From NCBI GenBank assembly GCA_947631575.1, contig CANRLW010000001.1, positions 62,001 through 126,000 of the forward strand: 64,000 nt of DNA, written 5' to 3'. This document shows, in pieces, positions 42,600-51,118 of the stretch. The position numbers were made by a program, and so were the translations under genes. Positions within the stretch are counted from its first letter, which is position 1. Each line of letters begins with the position of its first letter. The notes below the pieces were generated by a model, which saw only the letters and a list, made by a program, of their open reading frames with translations, searched no databases and had not been told where the DNA came from. The stretch comes from an uncultured Clostridia bacterium. GTDB taxonomy: Bacteria > Bacillota > Clostridia > Oscillospirales > Ruminococcaceae.

Positions 42600-42950
42600 C
42601 GGGCGGCGCACATAAGTTTTTTGAAAAGGGAGTCCAGAGGGGAAAAATTTTTTACAAAAAATTTTTTCCCTTTGGTGGGGGTACGGGGGCAAAGCCCCCG
42701 CAAACGCCAGTTAGCGCTAAAGGGTGCGGGGAAAACAAGAGTTTTCCCCGCATTGCCGTTTTCAAAACGAAGTTTTGAAAACGGCAATCTTACAAAGATG
42801 ATTTGAGCGTGAAATTGCTTACAGAGTGAAAAAACCTTTGAGCGAAAGAGAAGTTCGTTAAGGTTTTTCAAAAGTTACAAATGAGAGAAGTTGGTTGCGG
42901 GTGTGTGCGTTTGAACCAAAACTTCGCAAAAAACCACCACACCTTAAACC
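42600..42950. repeat. Gene-free region with three perfect hairpins
   Basis: A diverged B-like unit (GGGGAAAAATTTTTT with AAAAAATTTTTTCCC, 42639-42670) is followed by CGGGGGC/GCCCCCG (42684-42700), GCGGGGAAAAC/GTTTTCCCCGC (42726-42751) and a 16 bp arm pair TTGCCGTTTTCAAAAC/GTTTTGAAAACGGCAA (42753-42787). They are perfect and consecutive. 42790-42950 shows no gene or structure I recognise. Confidence 0.75.
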
Positions 42951-42953
42951 CTA

Positions 42954-42982
42954 TTGACATCAGTTTCAAAAAATGTTATACT
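42954..42982 (+). promoter_or_regulatory. Promoter of the small membrane protein gene
   Basis: TTGACA (42954-42959), 17 bases, TATACT (42977-42982), 37 bases before the start codon. Confidence 0.72.
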
Positions 42983-43019
42983 GTAATCAGCTTGAAATTC
43001 TGCAAAGGTGTTGACGGAT

Positions 43020-43280
43020 ATGCTTGACGATATAATAGAGTTTATTTTGGAGCTTTTTGGAGATGAAATTTTTGAGGGATTTTTCAAGCTGTCGTATAAC
43101 AGCCGTGTTCCAAAACCGTTGAGAATTATTCTCGGAATATTGAAAATTGCTCTCTGCGTTGCGCTTGTCGTTTTTGGGATAGTGAATATTCCCGATAACA
43201 CTTTGTTCGGCGTTATTCTGATTTTTTTAGGTGTTTTATTGTTTGGTGTTTTCTCTGTGCTGGGAAGGGCGCGAAAATAA
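43020..43280 (+). CDS. Small two-helix membrane protein, unknown function
   Basis: An 86-residue protein: an acidic amphipathic N-terminus (MLDDIIEFILELFGDEIFEG), then two membrane helices (ILGILKIALCVALVVFGIVN and LFGVILIFLGVLLFGVFSVL) and a short basic tail. I know no family for it. The ATG at 43020 follows AAAGGTG; an in-frame GTG at 43008 is less likely. It has its own consensus promoter and converges with the LRR gene. Confidence 0.7.
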   Translation: MLDDIIEFILELFGDEIFEGFFKLSYNSRVPKPLRIILGILKIALCVALVVFGIVNIPDNTLFGVILIFLGVLLFGVFSVLGRARK

Positions 43281-43313
43281 TAGAAACATTATTCCCGGTA
43301 ATATTTTTGACAT

Positions 43314-44312
43314 TCACATATAAACGGAAAAACTATGCTCTGAATTTAGCAGGGCTATACTTTCGGCGCCTAACGGATTGTTCTTCAAATGTAAGAGCTT
43401 AAGTTCTGCAAAGCTTTTAACAGGCGTTATGTCGTTAATCAGATTGTCCGATAAAAACAGGTATGAAAGCCTTTTGAGATTTTGGAGCGGAGAAATATCG
43501 CTTATACGATTATTCTGCAAATACAGATATTGCAGATAGTCTAGCCCTTTGAGCGCAGTCAGATCTTCAATGTTGTCATTCATTAAACTCAGGCAATAAA
43601 GATTTTCCAACTCAGAAAGCCGAGAAAGATCGCTGAAATTATTTCCCGACAACCCCAGGTCTTTTAGTTTTATAAGTTTGTAAAGCGGCGAAAAGTCGCT
43701 TATTTTATTGTTGTTCATCTGTAGATATCTGAGGTTTGAAAAATTTCCGACACAAGAAATATCAGAAATTCCCGCGTCGTTTATACCGAGAAACTCCAAG
43801 TCGGAAAGCCCCTCTAGCGGTGATATACTGCCGATATTGTTGCCCGACAATGTCAAAGCTGTCAGCTTTTTAAGTCCTGAAACAGGCGAAATGTCCGTTA
43901 TGTTATTGTCCTCCAAAGACAATTTTTCAAGTTCATTCATATCTGCCAGCGGAGAAATATCGCTTATCCGATTGTGACCAAGATTAAGCACCTCCAGATG
44001 TTTCATCTGCGAAAGCGCGCTTATGTCGGTTATGCAATTTACACCGAGATATAATTGCGTAAGCTTAGTCAGATTTTTAAGGAAAGAAAGGTCGCTTATT
44101 GAAACACAAGGCTTTTCTTTAAAAGAACATTCCGGATATTCATTTTTCCTCACATTGTCCAAAAGTCCCGGTTCAGACAGATCAAGAAGTGTGAGATTTA
44201 CAAGTTTTCCGATTTTTTCTATATCTTCGCTTGTATAAGACATGTATTCAAGTTCTAATTTAGTGGTCGTTTCAATGTCATAGTCAACGCCCAGAATATT
44301 TACAAAGCCCAT
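43314..44312 (-). CDS. Leucine-rich repeat protein (cytosolic, internalin-type repeats)
   Basis: A 332-residue protein made of about eleven 21-23-residue leucine-rich repeats of the pattern LxxLxxLxLxxNxIxDISPL (for example LEVLNLGHNRISDISPLADM), starting near residue 70. It has no signal peptide, anchor or sorting motif, so unlike internalins it should stay in the cytoplasm and act through protein binding. It starts 3 bases after the methyltransferase stop and shares its transcript. The partner is unknown. Confidence 0.88.
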   Translation of the reverse strand: MGFVNILGVDYDIETTTKLELEYMSYTSEDIEKIGKLVNLTLLDLSEPGLLDNVRKNEYPECSFKEKPCVSISDLSFLKNLTKLTQLYLGVNCITDISALSQMKHLEVLNLGHNRISDISPLADMNELEKLSLEDNNITDISPVSGLKKLTALTLSGNNIGSISPLEGLSDLEFLGINDAGISDISCVGNFSNLRYLQMNNNKISDFSPLYKLIKLKDLGLSGNNFSDLSRLSELENLYCLSLMNDNIEDLTALKGLDYLQYLYLQNNRISDISPLQNLKRLSYLFLSDNLINDITPVKSFAELKLLHLKNNPLGAESIALLNSEHSFSVYM

Positions 44313-44315
44313 TGT

Positions 44316-45182
44316 TTATCCAAACCTCGCTATCGAAGTATTCCCGCACGGCAGCGCAAGCCCCGTCTGCGTTACGGGAAGTCCTATCTCCTCGCTGCTT
44401 ATCGTTATCTTAAAGCGCTTTCCTACTGTCATCTGCATGAGATAGTCCATGACCGACGGCGAAAGCCCCGTTGTGTAGCTGTTAAGAACAACGAAAAGCG
44501 GCTTATCGCTAAGCAGCTCCGTTATGTCGCTCATTAGCGTGTATATGCAGTCCTCAATTTTCCACATCTCGCCGTTTGTACCGCGCCCGTAGCTCGGCGG
44601 GTCAAGGATTATTCCGTCATAGCGCGTGCCTCTGCGTATCTCGCGTTTTATAAATTTGTTCGCGTCGTCAACTATCCATCGTATCGGCTTTTCGGACAGC
44701 CCTGAGAGTTTCGCGTTCGTTCTCGCCCAGTCAACCATTCCTTTTACCGCGTCACAGTGGCAGACGCTTGCCCCCGCATTCGCACAGGCGAGCGTAGCCC
44801 CGCCCGTATAAGCGAAGAGATTTAGAACGTTTATCGGGCGGTTCGCTTTTCGTATAAGGTCGGCGCATAAATCCCAGTTCACCGCCTGCTCGGGAAACAG
44901 CCCCGTGTGCTTAAAGCCCGTCGGCTTTACAAGAAAGCGCAGATCTCCGTAGCTTATCTGCCAGCTTTCGGGTAGCTTTCCTCGAAATTCCCATTGCCCG
45001 CCGCCGCTCTGCGAGCGTATGTAACGGGCGTTTGCGGTTTGCCACGTGTCGGCTTTCCTGCTGTCTTTCCAGATTATCTGCGGGTCGGGGCGTATAAGGA
45101 CGACATTCCCCCATCGCTCCAGTCTTTCGCCGTCGGAAGTGTCCAAAAGCTCATAATCTTTCCATTTATCCGAAATCCTCAT
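44316..45182 (-). CDS. Class I SAM-dependent RNA methyltransferase (RlmI/RlmK-like)
   Basis: A 288-residue protein. The SAM site is VLNLFAYTGGATLACANAGA, the acidic loop is CHCDAVKGMVDWARTNAKLS, and the catalytic motif IV is ILDPPSYGRG. The N-terminal part (RFLVKPTGFKHTGLFPEQ) matches the COG1092 rRNA cytosine methyltransferase group, but the PUA domain of RlmI is absent. The exact target base is uncertain. CGGAG lies before the ATG. First gene of a pair with the LRR protein. Confidence 0.88.
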   Translation of the reverse strand: MRISDKWKDYELLDTSDGERLERWGNVVLIRPDPQIIWKDSRKADTWQTANARYIRSQSGGGQWEFRGKLPESWQISYGDLRFLVKPTGFKHTGLFPEQAVNWDLCADLIRKANRPINVLNLFAYTGGATLACANAGASVCHCDAVKGMVDWARTNAKLSGLSEKPIRWIVDDANKFIKREIRRGTRYDGIILDPPSYGRGTNGEMWKIEDCIYTLMSDITELLSDKPLFVVLNSYTTGLSPSVMDYLMQMTVGKRFKITISSEEIGLPVTQTGLALPCGNTSIARFG

Positions 45183-45359
45183 AATTTTCTCCGTTCGTGT
45201 TTTTTAGTTTAATTATCAATTGCAGGCGAAAACAGCGTTTTCTTATCCTGATAGTTTCCAACGATAACTATACTCGTATATTCACGTTTTTATTTTACCA
45301 TTTTTTCTTTTCTTTGTCTACAACATTTTCTAAATATTTCTTTGATTTAGGAAAATCTG

Positions 45360-45388
45360 TTGACTTTTTCAACATAGTGATGTATAAT
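45360..45388 (+). promoter_or_regulatory. Promoter of the YezG-like gene
   Basis: TTGACT (45360-45365), 17 bases, TATAAT (45383-45388), 45 bases before the start codon. Confidence 0.78.
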
Positions 45389-45432
45389 ATTAGCATGGGT
45401 AATATGTTTTTAAAACGGAAGGAGGTGTTAAT

Positions 45433-45867
45433 ATGAATGAAATTGAAAATGCTCAGAGAGAGCTTTGCGAGTTTCTGATTTCTATGATGCCCGTTGAATG
45501 GAGCAAAATTTGCTTATATTCTGAATGTTCGACTGGTTATTGTAGTTATTGGTTCGCTCTTATTGAGAAAAAAACAGGGGCGATTTGCACACAAGAATCA
45601 TTTGGGAAAAGATATAATTCGTATCCGCAAATACAAGAGTTCGATTTGTATAGACGAATAAAAAAGCTCTATAACTCTTATTTAGAAAAGTTTGGTGAGG
45701 AAAAGATATGGCGTACTTGCTTTTTAACGATTGAAGAAGATTACACTTTCCACGTTGAACTTGGTTACAAATTGCCCGAGGGAGATATTATACAGAAACA
45801 CGACGCTATTTTTGAGAAGTTTTTCAATACCAAATATGAGTATCTCCAAGGCAAATATCCGTACTAA
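45433..45867 (+). CDS. YezG-like (DUF600) immunity protein
   Basis: A 144-residue acidic protein. MPVEWSKICLYSECSTGYCS, then a beta-rich body and DLYRRIKKLYNSYLEKFGEE and TCFLTIEEDYTFHVELGYKL follow the layout of YezG antitoxins, which neutralise YeeF-type LXG toxins. The assignment rests on overall pattern and is moderate. AAGGAGGTG precedes the ATG. No toxin gene is beside it; the next gene is a membrane protein. It could protect against toxins of neighbouring strains. Confidence 0.68.
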   Translation: MNEIENAQRELCEFLISMMPVEWSKICLYSECSTGYCSYWFALIEKKTGAICTQESFGKRYNSYPQIQEFDLYRRIKKLYNSYLEKFGEEKIWRTCFLTIEEDYTFHVELGYKLPEGDIIQKHDAIFEKFFNTKYEYLQGKYPY

Positions 45868-45924
45868 TTGAATAAGAATAGTAATAGTCTTTCTAAGTCT
45901 ATTCATTTATGACAGGAGTATTTT

Positions 45925-46452
45925 ATGAATAATAACAACAATAATTTAAGACAAAGTAAACTTTTGGCAGAAAAAACAGCTTTCAAATTTTCTAAAGAAG
46001 ATATGTCCGACGTTAGCTTTGAGATCGGCAAAAGCAGTTATACCGCTAAAGTACTCGGCATGATAGTTTTATTTGCCCTCTTTTTCGGAGGAAGATTCTT
46101 GATAAGAAAGCTGGCCGGAAACACGAATAATAATTTATCTGTAGTTGACATTATATTCTGGGGCTTAATAGCGTTGACAGGCATACTTGTTGTTATATCC
46201 ATTATCCGCGAAAAGAACAAGCCGACAATTTTTGTTATGGGTAAAAAATTATTCTACAACGGAGACCAATGGACAAGTGACGAGATCGCATTAGTCAGGT
46301 GTACAAAGTGGCTTGAACGTATTGAGGTTTACTCGCATGGCAGGAAGATTTTAACTTTCTCATGGGAAATGGATAATGCCGAGCTGTTTATTGCCTGGGT
46401 CAACAAGTGCGGAATAGCATTTGAAGATAATCGTATGACTGCTTTTCAATAA
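45925..46452 (+). CDS. Two-helix membrane protein, unknown function
   Basis: A 175-residue protein: polar N-terminus of about 40 residues, two membrane helices (KVLGMIVLFALFFGGRFLIR and VVDIIFWGLIALTGILVVIS) and a soluble C-terminal domain of about 75 residues with short strands (TIFVMGKKLFYNGDQWTSDE, LVRCTKWLERIEVYSHGRKI), somewhat like a PH-type domain. No family recognised. GGAG precedes the ATG; it lies 57 bases after the YezG-like gene and ends at a shared terminator. Confidence 0.72.
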   Translation: MNNNNNNLRQSKLLAEKTAFKFSKEDMSDVSFEIGKSSYTAKVLGMIVLFALFFGGRFLIRKLAGNTNNNLSVVDIIFWGLIALTGILVVISIIREKNKPTIFVMGKKLFYNGDQWTSDEIALVRCTKWLERIEVYSHGRKILTFSWEMDNAELFIAWVNKCGIAFEDNRMTAFQ

Positions 46453-46495
46453 GTTTGTTTCAGGTCCTAATATCGCATACCCTTTTGAAACCGAT

Positions 46496-46533
46496 ATCCC
46501 TCGAAAACGTCAAAGTTTCCGAGGGATTTTTGT
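46496..46533 (+). terminator. Terminator after the YezG-like unit
   Basis: ATCCCTCG (46496-46503) pairs with CGAGGGAT (46520-46527), followed by TTTTTGTTT. Confidence 0.78.
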
Positions 46534-46613
46534 TTGTAGAGTTTACGCTCATTTTCCGAAAACATGTCCGCAGAATGCTTTCATTTTGTCTACAATTTTT
46601 TAATTAAAAATAC

Positions 46614-46643
46614 TTGACTTTGGGCTTTGGTTTGTAGTATAAT
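46614..46643 (+). promoter_or_regulatory. ECF transporter core promoter
   Basis: TTGACT (46614-46619), 18 bases, TATAAT (46638-46643), 75 bases before the ecfA start. Confidence 0.72.
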
Positions 46644-46718
46644 ATAAAATGTATTTTTATAGGCAATGAGAACTTTGTATACTAATATGTATAAGAATTA
46701 TTTAGGAATGTGATCTCT

Positions 46719-48488
46719 TTGGATATTATCAAGGTAGAAAATTTGTGCTATGATTACGTTACGCTCGATGAAAACGATAATGTGGCAGAAAAGACCGAGG
46801 CTTTAAAAAACGTGAGCTTTACCGTGCCCGACGGTCAGTTTTTGGCAATTCTCGGGCATAACGGCTGCGGAAAATCCACTCTCGCAAAGCATTTTAACGC
46901 CATTCTCACCGCATCTCGCGGAAAGGTTTATGTTGACGGAATGGACGCCTCGGACGAAGAAAAGATATACGATATTCGCAAGACTGTCGGCATGGTCTTT
47001 CAGAATCCCGATAATCAGCTTGTCGCGACAATCGTTGAAGAGGACGTAGCCTTTGCTCCCGAAAATCTCGGCATTGAGCCGACGGAGATAAGACGCCGCG
47101 TAGACGACGCATTAAAACAGGTCGATATGTACGATTTTCGCGAACATTCTCCCCACCAGCTTTCGGGCGGTCAGAAACAGCGCGTCGCTATCGCGGGAAT
47201 AATCGCTATGCAGCCGCGCTGTATCGTCATGGACGAACCCACGGCAATGCTCGACCCCAAGGGCAGGCGCGAGGTAATGAAAACCATAAAGCGCCTGAAT
47301 AAAGAGCAGGGAATAACCGTTATACTCATAACCCACTATATGGACGAGGCGGCGCAGGCTGACAGAATAATCGTTATGGACAAAGGCTCGGTGCTTATGG
47401 ACGGTGAGCCGCATAAGATATTTGCAAGGGGAAAAGAACTTCGTGCAATAGGTCTTGACGTGCCGCAGGTAACGGAGCTTTGCGAAATGCTGAGAGAAAG
47501 CGGAGCGGATATTTCCAAGGAAATAATTTTTGAAGATGAATGTGCGAAAGCCGTTTCGGAACTTCCCTTGAAATCAAAGACGGCAAGTGTTGAGCCTAAA
47601 GCCGATATTTCTCGCGGTGAAAAGACTGAAGAAACCGCGCGCCTTGAGCATATAACCTATAAATATTCCGTAGGCACGCCGTTTGAAAAAACAGCCGTAG
47701 ATGATGTAACGCTTTCGATAATGCGCGGGGAATTTATCGGCATTATCGGTCATACCGGTAGCGGAAAATCCACGCTTATACAGCACTTAAACGGGCTTAT
47801 AAAGCCGACGAGCGGCATTGTGCTTATTGACGGAAAGGACATTCGCGACAAGAAAGTAAATATACGCGACATAAGATTTAAGGTCGGCATTGTTTTCCAG
47901 TATTCCGAGCATCAGCTTTTTGAAGAGACAGTCGCAAAGGATATAGCCTACGGTCCGACAAATATGGGACTTTCCGAGGAGGAAATACAAGAGCGCGTAA
48001 AGTCCGCCGCGCAGAGTATGGGCATAACGCACCTTCTCGACAAATCGCCGTTTGACCTTTCGGGCGGACAACAGCGCCGCGCCGCGCTCGCGGGAGTGCT
48101 TGCAATGGATCCCGAAATTCTCATTCTCGACGAGCCTGCCGCGGGACTTGACCCAAAGGGCAGGGAAAAGATACTTGACCTGATAAAAGAATACAAGCGG
48201 ACTTCGGGAAAAACGGTGCTGCTTGTTTCACATTCAATGGAGGACATAGTAAAATACGCCGAAAAGGTCCTTGTTATGAACAAGGGAAAAGTTTTCTGCT
48301 TTGACTATACCGACAAGGTATTTGAGAAAACGGATGAGCTTGCGAAAATAGGGCTTGATGTTCCGCAGATAACGAGATTTTCCCATAAGCTGAAAGATTT
48401 GGGCGTTGATATAGGAAACGATATTTATACGGTTGAGAGGGCAAAAGAGCGGATAATTTCGCTTTTAGAAGTAAGAGGTAAGAGGTAA
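46719..48488 (+). CDS. ecfA: Fused energy-coupling factor ATPase (EcfA1-EcfA2)
   Basis: A 589-residue protein that joins both ECF ATPases, which are usually separate. First ATPase: Walker [10 protein letters not shown] (46-54), signature LSGGQKQR (148-155), Walker [14 protein letters not shown]. Linker of about 35 charged residues (270-307). Second ATPase: Walker [10 protein letters not shown] (344-352), [21 protein letters not shown]. Start chosen as TTG at 46719, giving [13 protein letters not shown] at 46710 is the alternative. The last codons (EVRGKR) lie in repeat module C. With EcfT it powers vitamin uptake by S components. Confidence 0.92.
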   Translation: MDIIKVENLCYDYVTLDENDNVAEKTEALKNVSFTVPDGQFLAILGHNGCGKSTLAKHFNAILTASRGKVYVDGMDASDEEKIYDIRKTVGMVFQNPDNQLVATIVEEDVAFAPENLGIEPTEIRRRVDDALKQVDMYDFREHSPHQLSGGQKQRVAIAGIIAMQPRCIVMDEPTAMLDPKGRREVMKTIKRLNKEQGITVILITHYMDEAAQADRIIVMDKGSVLMDGEPHKIFARGKELRAIGLDVPQVTELCEMLRESGADISKEIIFEDECAKAVSELPLKSKTASVEPKADISRGEKTEETARLEHITYKYSVGTPFEKTAVDDVTLSIMRGEFIGIIGHTGSGKSTLIQHLNGLIKPTSGIVLIDGKDIRDKKVNIRDIRFKVGIVFQYSEHQLFEETVAKDIAYGPTNMGLSEEEIQERVKSAAQSMGITHLLDKSPFDLSGGQQRRAALAGVLAMDPEILILDEPAAGLDPKGREKILDLIKEYKRTSGKTVLLVSHSMEDIVKYAEKVLVMNKGKVFCFDYTDKVFEKTDELAKIGLDVPQITRFSHKLKDLGVDIGNDIYTVERAKERIISLLEVRGKR

Positions 48489-48575
48489 GAGTCTAAGTCA
48501 AACGCACCCCAAACAGAAAAATAACGTTTGAATTAAATTCTAGCCTCCAGCCTCTATAATTCTAGCCTCTAGAAG
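48468..48575. repeat. Interspersed repeat, module C, between ecfA and ecfT
   Basis: TTAGAAGTAAGAGGTAAGAG at 48468 overlaps the end of ecfA; then a spacer and TCTAGCCTCCAGCCTCTATA with TTCTAGCCTCTAGA (48538-48573), the inverted form of the CTAGAGGCTAGA core. The ribosome binding site of ecfT (AAGGAT) starts right at the repeat's edge. Confidence 0.75.
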
Positions 48576-48583
48576 GATAAAAG

Positions 48584-49396
48584 ATGATAAAGGACATTAC
48601 TGTTGGGCAGTATTTCCCCGGAAATTCGGTCATACACCGAATGGACAGCCGTGTAAAGCTCTTGCTGGATATTGTATATCTTGTTATGCTTTTCGTGTCG
48701 CAGAGCTTTACGGGGATATTCATAGGGCTGTTTTTTATGGCAATCTGCTATATAATTTCGGGAATAAAGCTCATTATGATAATAAAGAGCATAAAGCCCA
48801 TATTGCCGCTGATGATATTCACGGCGATACTGAATATGCTTTTTATAAAAGGAGAAACTCCGCTTTTTCAGTGGTGGATAATTTCAATATATCCCGAGGG
48901 ACTGAGAATGTCGGCGTTTATGCTTTTGAGAATAATAGCGCTCATTGTCGGAATGTCGCTGCTTACTTATACGACTTCTCCGATAATGCTCACGGACGCA
49001 ATAGAAAGACTTCTGTCGCCGCTGAAGAAATTGCATTTTCCCGTCCACGAGCTTTCAATGATGATGACTATTGCGCTTAGATTTATACCTACGCTCGTAG
49101 AAGAAACGGATAAGATAATGTCCGCGCAGAAGGCGAGAGGCGCGGAGCTTGATTCGGGAAATATAGCCCAGAAAGCCAAGACGCTTATTCCCATTCTTAT
49201 ACCGCTTTTCGTTTCGGCATTCAAGCGCGCAAACGAGCTCGCTACTGCCATGGAGTGCCGCTGTTACAGAGGGGGAGAGGGAAGAACGCGTATGCGCCAG
49301 CTGAAAATAGCGCCGAGGGATATTGTGGCGTCAATTATTATGGTGGCACTTCTCGCGGGAGTTATAACGCTTAATTTCTTCCCCGTTATACCGTAA
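48584..49396 (+). CDS. ecfT: Energy-coupling factor transmembrane protein EcfT
   Basis: A 270-residue membrane scaffold of the ECF transporter with five to six helices. The coupling helices carry the two short motifs, AQKARGAELDSG and AMECRCYRGGEGRTRMRQLK; in the second the usual Ala-Arg-Gly is Cys-Arg-Cys, a variant also common in relatives. The N-terminal GQYFPGNSVIHRMDSRVKLL is typical. It follows the fused ATPase on one transcript, separated by a repeat insertion. Confidence 0.94.
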   Translation: MIKDITVGQYFPGNSVIHRMDSRVKLLLDIVYLVMLFVSQSFTGIFIGLFFMAICYIISGIKLIMIIKSIKPILPLMIFTAILNMLFIKGETPLFQWWIISIYPEGLRMSAFMLLRIIALIVGMSLLTYTTSPIMLTDAIERLLSPLKKLHFPVHELSMMMTIALRFIPTLVEETDKIMSAQKARGAELDSGNIAQKAKTLIPILIPLFVSAFKRANELATAMECRCYRGGEGRTRMRQLKIAPRDIVASIIMVALLAGVITLNFFPVIP

Positions 49397-49398
49397 AG

Positions 49399-50280
49399 AT
49401 GACCAAGAGATATTATTCGCTTTTTGATTATAACAATGACGCTTTCGGCGGGAGGATATACAAGGCGACCATTGACGCGGGGCTGTCCTGCCCGAATGAG
49501 CCGAAGTGCATTTATTGCTCGCAGATACCGAAAAGCAAGCTCACAATAGAAGAGCAGTTCAAAGCAGAAAAACAGCGTATTTCCCTTAAAGACCCTAACG
49601 CTAAAATTTGCGCTTATTTCGGCATACGCACAAATACATTCTGCGATTTGCAAAAGCTTAATAGCATGATAGAAACCGCCGAAACTCTCGGTGCATTTTC
49701 CGTTTCAATTGCAACTCGTGCCGATTGCATTGACGAAGAAAAAGTGGAGCTGCTTTCCCGTTGTAAGCTGCCGCTCACAGTTGAACTCGGACTTCAGACC
49801 GTACATGACAGCACCGCAAGACTTATCCAGAGAGGACATCTTTACGAGGATTTTCTGCGCGGGTTTAAATTGTTGAAACAGCGCAATATCCGCGTTTGCG
49901 TGCATATAATAAACGGACTTCCCGGCGAGGACGAACAGATGATGGTCGAAACCGCGAAAACTCTCGGAAAGCTCGGCATTGACGGGATAAAGATACATTC
50001 CTGCCATGTCATGAAAAACACTAAGCTCGAAGAAATGTATAACAGCGGGGAATATGTGCCGATAAGTTTTGAAGATTATATAGACGTAGTTGTAAAGCAA
50101 CTTGAGGTTCTGCCGAAAGAAACAGTCATCGAGCGGCTTACGGGCGATGGCGACAAAAGACTTCTTGTTGCTCCCGACTGGAGCAGGGATAAAATTGCTG
50201 TCCTCGGCGGAATTGATAAGAAAATGGCTGAATTAAATACATTTCAGGGTCAACATTTTAACTATACGCCTACTAATTAA
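49399..50280 (+). CDS. TIGR01212/YtqA-type radical SAM protein
   Basis: A 293-residue radical SAM protein. The cluster Cys are in DAGLSCPNEPKCIYCSQIPK; the family-typical stretches FGIRTNTFCDLQKL, LTVELGLQTVHDSTARLIQR and RVCVHIINGLPGEDEQMM place it with the uncharacterised YtqA group. It begins 2 bases after ecfT with no clear binding site, so it is translationally coupled to the ECF transporter. Whether the imported vitamin relates to its reaction is unknown. Confidence 0.9.
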   Translation: MTKRYYSLFDYNNDAFGGRIYKATIDAGLSCPNEPKCIYCSQIPKSKLTIEEQFKAEKQRISLKDPNAKICAYFGIRTNTFCDLQKLNSMIETAETLGAFSVSIATRADCIDEEKVELLSRCKLPLTVELGLQTVHDSTARLIQRGHLYEDFLRGFKLLKQRNIRVCVHIINGLPGEDEQMMVETAKTLGKLGIDGIKIHSCHVMKNTKLEEMYNSGEYVPISFEDYIDVVVKQLEVLPKETVIERLTGDGDKRLLVAPDWSRDKIAVLGGIDKKMAELNTFQGQHFNYTPTN

Positions 50281-50318
50281 ATAGGTGATTTGTTGAATAT
50301 ATTTGTGTATATTTTACA

Positions 50319-50347
50319 TTGACAAAAATTGAGAAGTATGTTAAAAT
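50319..50347 (+). promoter_or_regulatory. Promoter of the ECF S-component gene
   Basis: TTGACA (50319-50324), 17 bases, TAAAAT (50342-50347). It is followed by a leader of about 70 bases. Confidence 0.68.
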
Positions 50348-50349
50348 AA

Positions 50350-50426
50350 CTTCACAAACCGTAGAAAAACAGAATACGGCACAACAAGGCGCAGAATGCG
50401 TTTTGAGGAAAAGGAGACGGAAGATT
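50350..50426 (+). promoter_or_regulatory. Leader of the ECF S-component gene with two small hairpins
   Basis: CCGTA (50359-50363) pairs with TACGG (50375-50379), and CAAGGCGC (50386-50393) pairs with GCGTTTTG (50399-50406, two G-T pairs), next to the GGAAAAGGAG binding site. Vitamin S components are often under small riboswitches that mask this site. I could not match preQ1, TPP or FMN consensus here. Confidence 0.4.
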
Positions 50427-50978
50427 ATGAGCGAATACACTAAAAAGAAAGAAACACTTGTAAAGATTTGCATTTCGGCTATGCTGGCTGCGCTTACGTG
50501 CGTTGCGACAATGGTGATAAGCGTACCATCGCCGCTTGGCGGATTTGTAAATATCGGCGACGGGTTTGTACTTCTGACGGCGTGGATACTTGGTCCCATA
50601 TACGGATTTGCCGCGGCGGGAATAGGCTCGGCGCTTGCGGATCTGTTTTTGGGCTTTTCGCAGTATATCCCCGGAACGTTTTTAATAAAGGGTTTAATGG
50701 CAGTCGCGGCGGTTCTTATCTACCGTGCTTTTGTAAAAAAGAGCGATAAGCTCCATACAGTTGGATTTTTAACGAGCGGAATTGTTGCGGAAATAATAAT
50801 GGTCGGTGGATATTATCTTTATGCGGCGGTATTTCTCGGAAACGGCTTTGTTGCCGCGGTTGAGAGCATTCCCAGCAATCTTGTTCAGGGCATTTTCGGT
50901 TTAATAATAGGAATTGTCGTAGGGGAAATTCTTCTGAGGTCAAAGGTTGTAAAGAAGTTTACGCCGTTTAATTTTTAA
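50427..50978 (+). CDS. ECF transporter substrate-specific (S) component
   Basis: A 183-residue membrane protein with about six helices: ISAMLAALTCVATMVISVPS, GGFVNIGDGFVLLTAWILGP, YGFAAAGIGSALADLFLGFS. The N-terminal Ala-rich helix that docks on EcfT is present. It resembles the PF07155 group (riboflavin-transporter-like S proteins), but the vitamin is not certain. The ATG at 50427 follows AAGGAG; an in-frame start at 50319 would begin in the promoter. It has its own promoter and shares the EcfA-EcfT energy module upstream. Confidence 0.9.
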   Translation: MSEYTKKKETLVKICISAMLAALTCVATMVISVPSPLGGFVNIGDGFVLLTAWILGPIYGFAAAGIGSALADLFLGFSQYIPGTFLIKGLMAVAAVLIYRAFVKKSDKLHTVGFLTSGIVAEIIMVGGYYLYAAVFLGNGFVAAVESIPSNLVQGIFGLIIGIVVGEILLRSKVVKKFTPFNF

Positions 50979-50987
50979 GGAACATAA

Positions 50988-51030
50988 AACAAGGGGTAAA
51001 ACCATCTAGAGGCTGGAATTAGTTTTTAGC
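50988..51030. repeat. Truncated interspersed repeat behind the S-component gene
   Basis: ACAAGGGGTAAAACC is the left arm of module B, joined directly to ATCTAGAGGCTGGAATTAG of module C. The right arm of the hairpin is missing, as if deleted. Confidence 0.65.
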
Positions 51031-51060
51031 GTGAAAACAAATCCACTAATCTTAATTAAA

Positions 51061-51100
51061 TCAAAAATGGCGGAGAAGTTTAATTCTCCGCCATTTTTGA
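51061..51100. terminator. Bidirectional terminator
   Basis: TCAAAAATGGCGGAGAA (51061-51077) pairs perfectly with TTCTCCGCCATTTTTGA (51084-51100) around loop GTTTAA. It serves the S-component gene on the plus strand and rlmH on the minus strand. Confidence 0.9.
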
Positions 51101-51118
51101 TTGTCATCATTTCCCACA

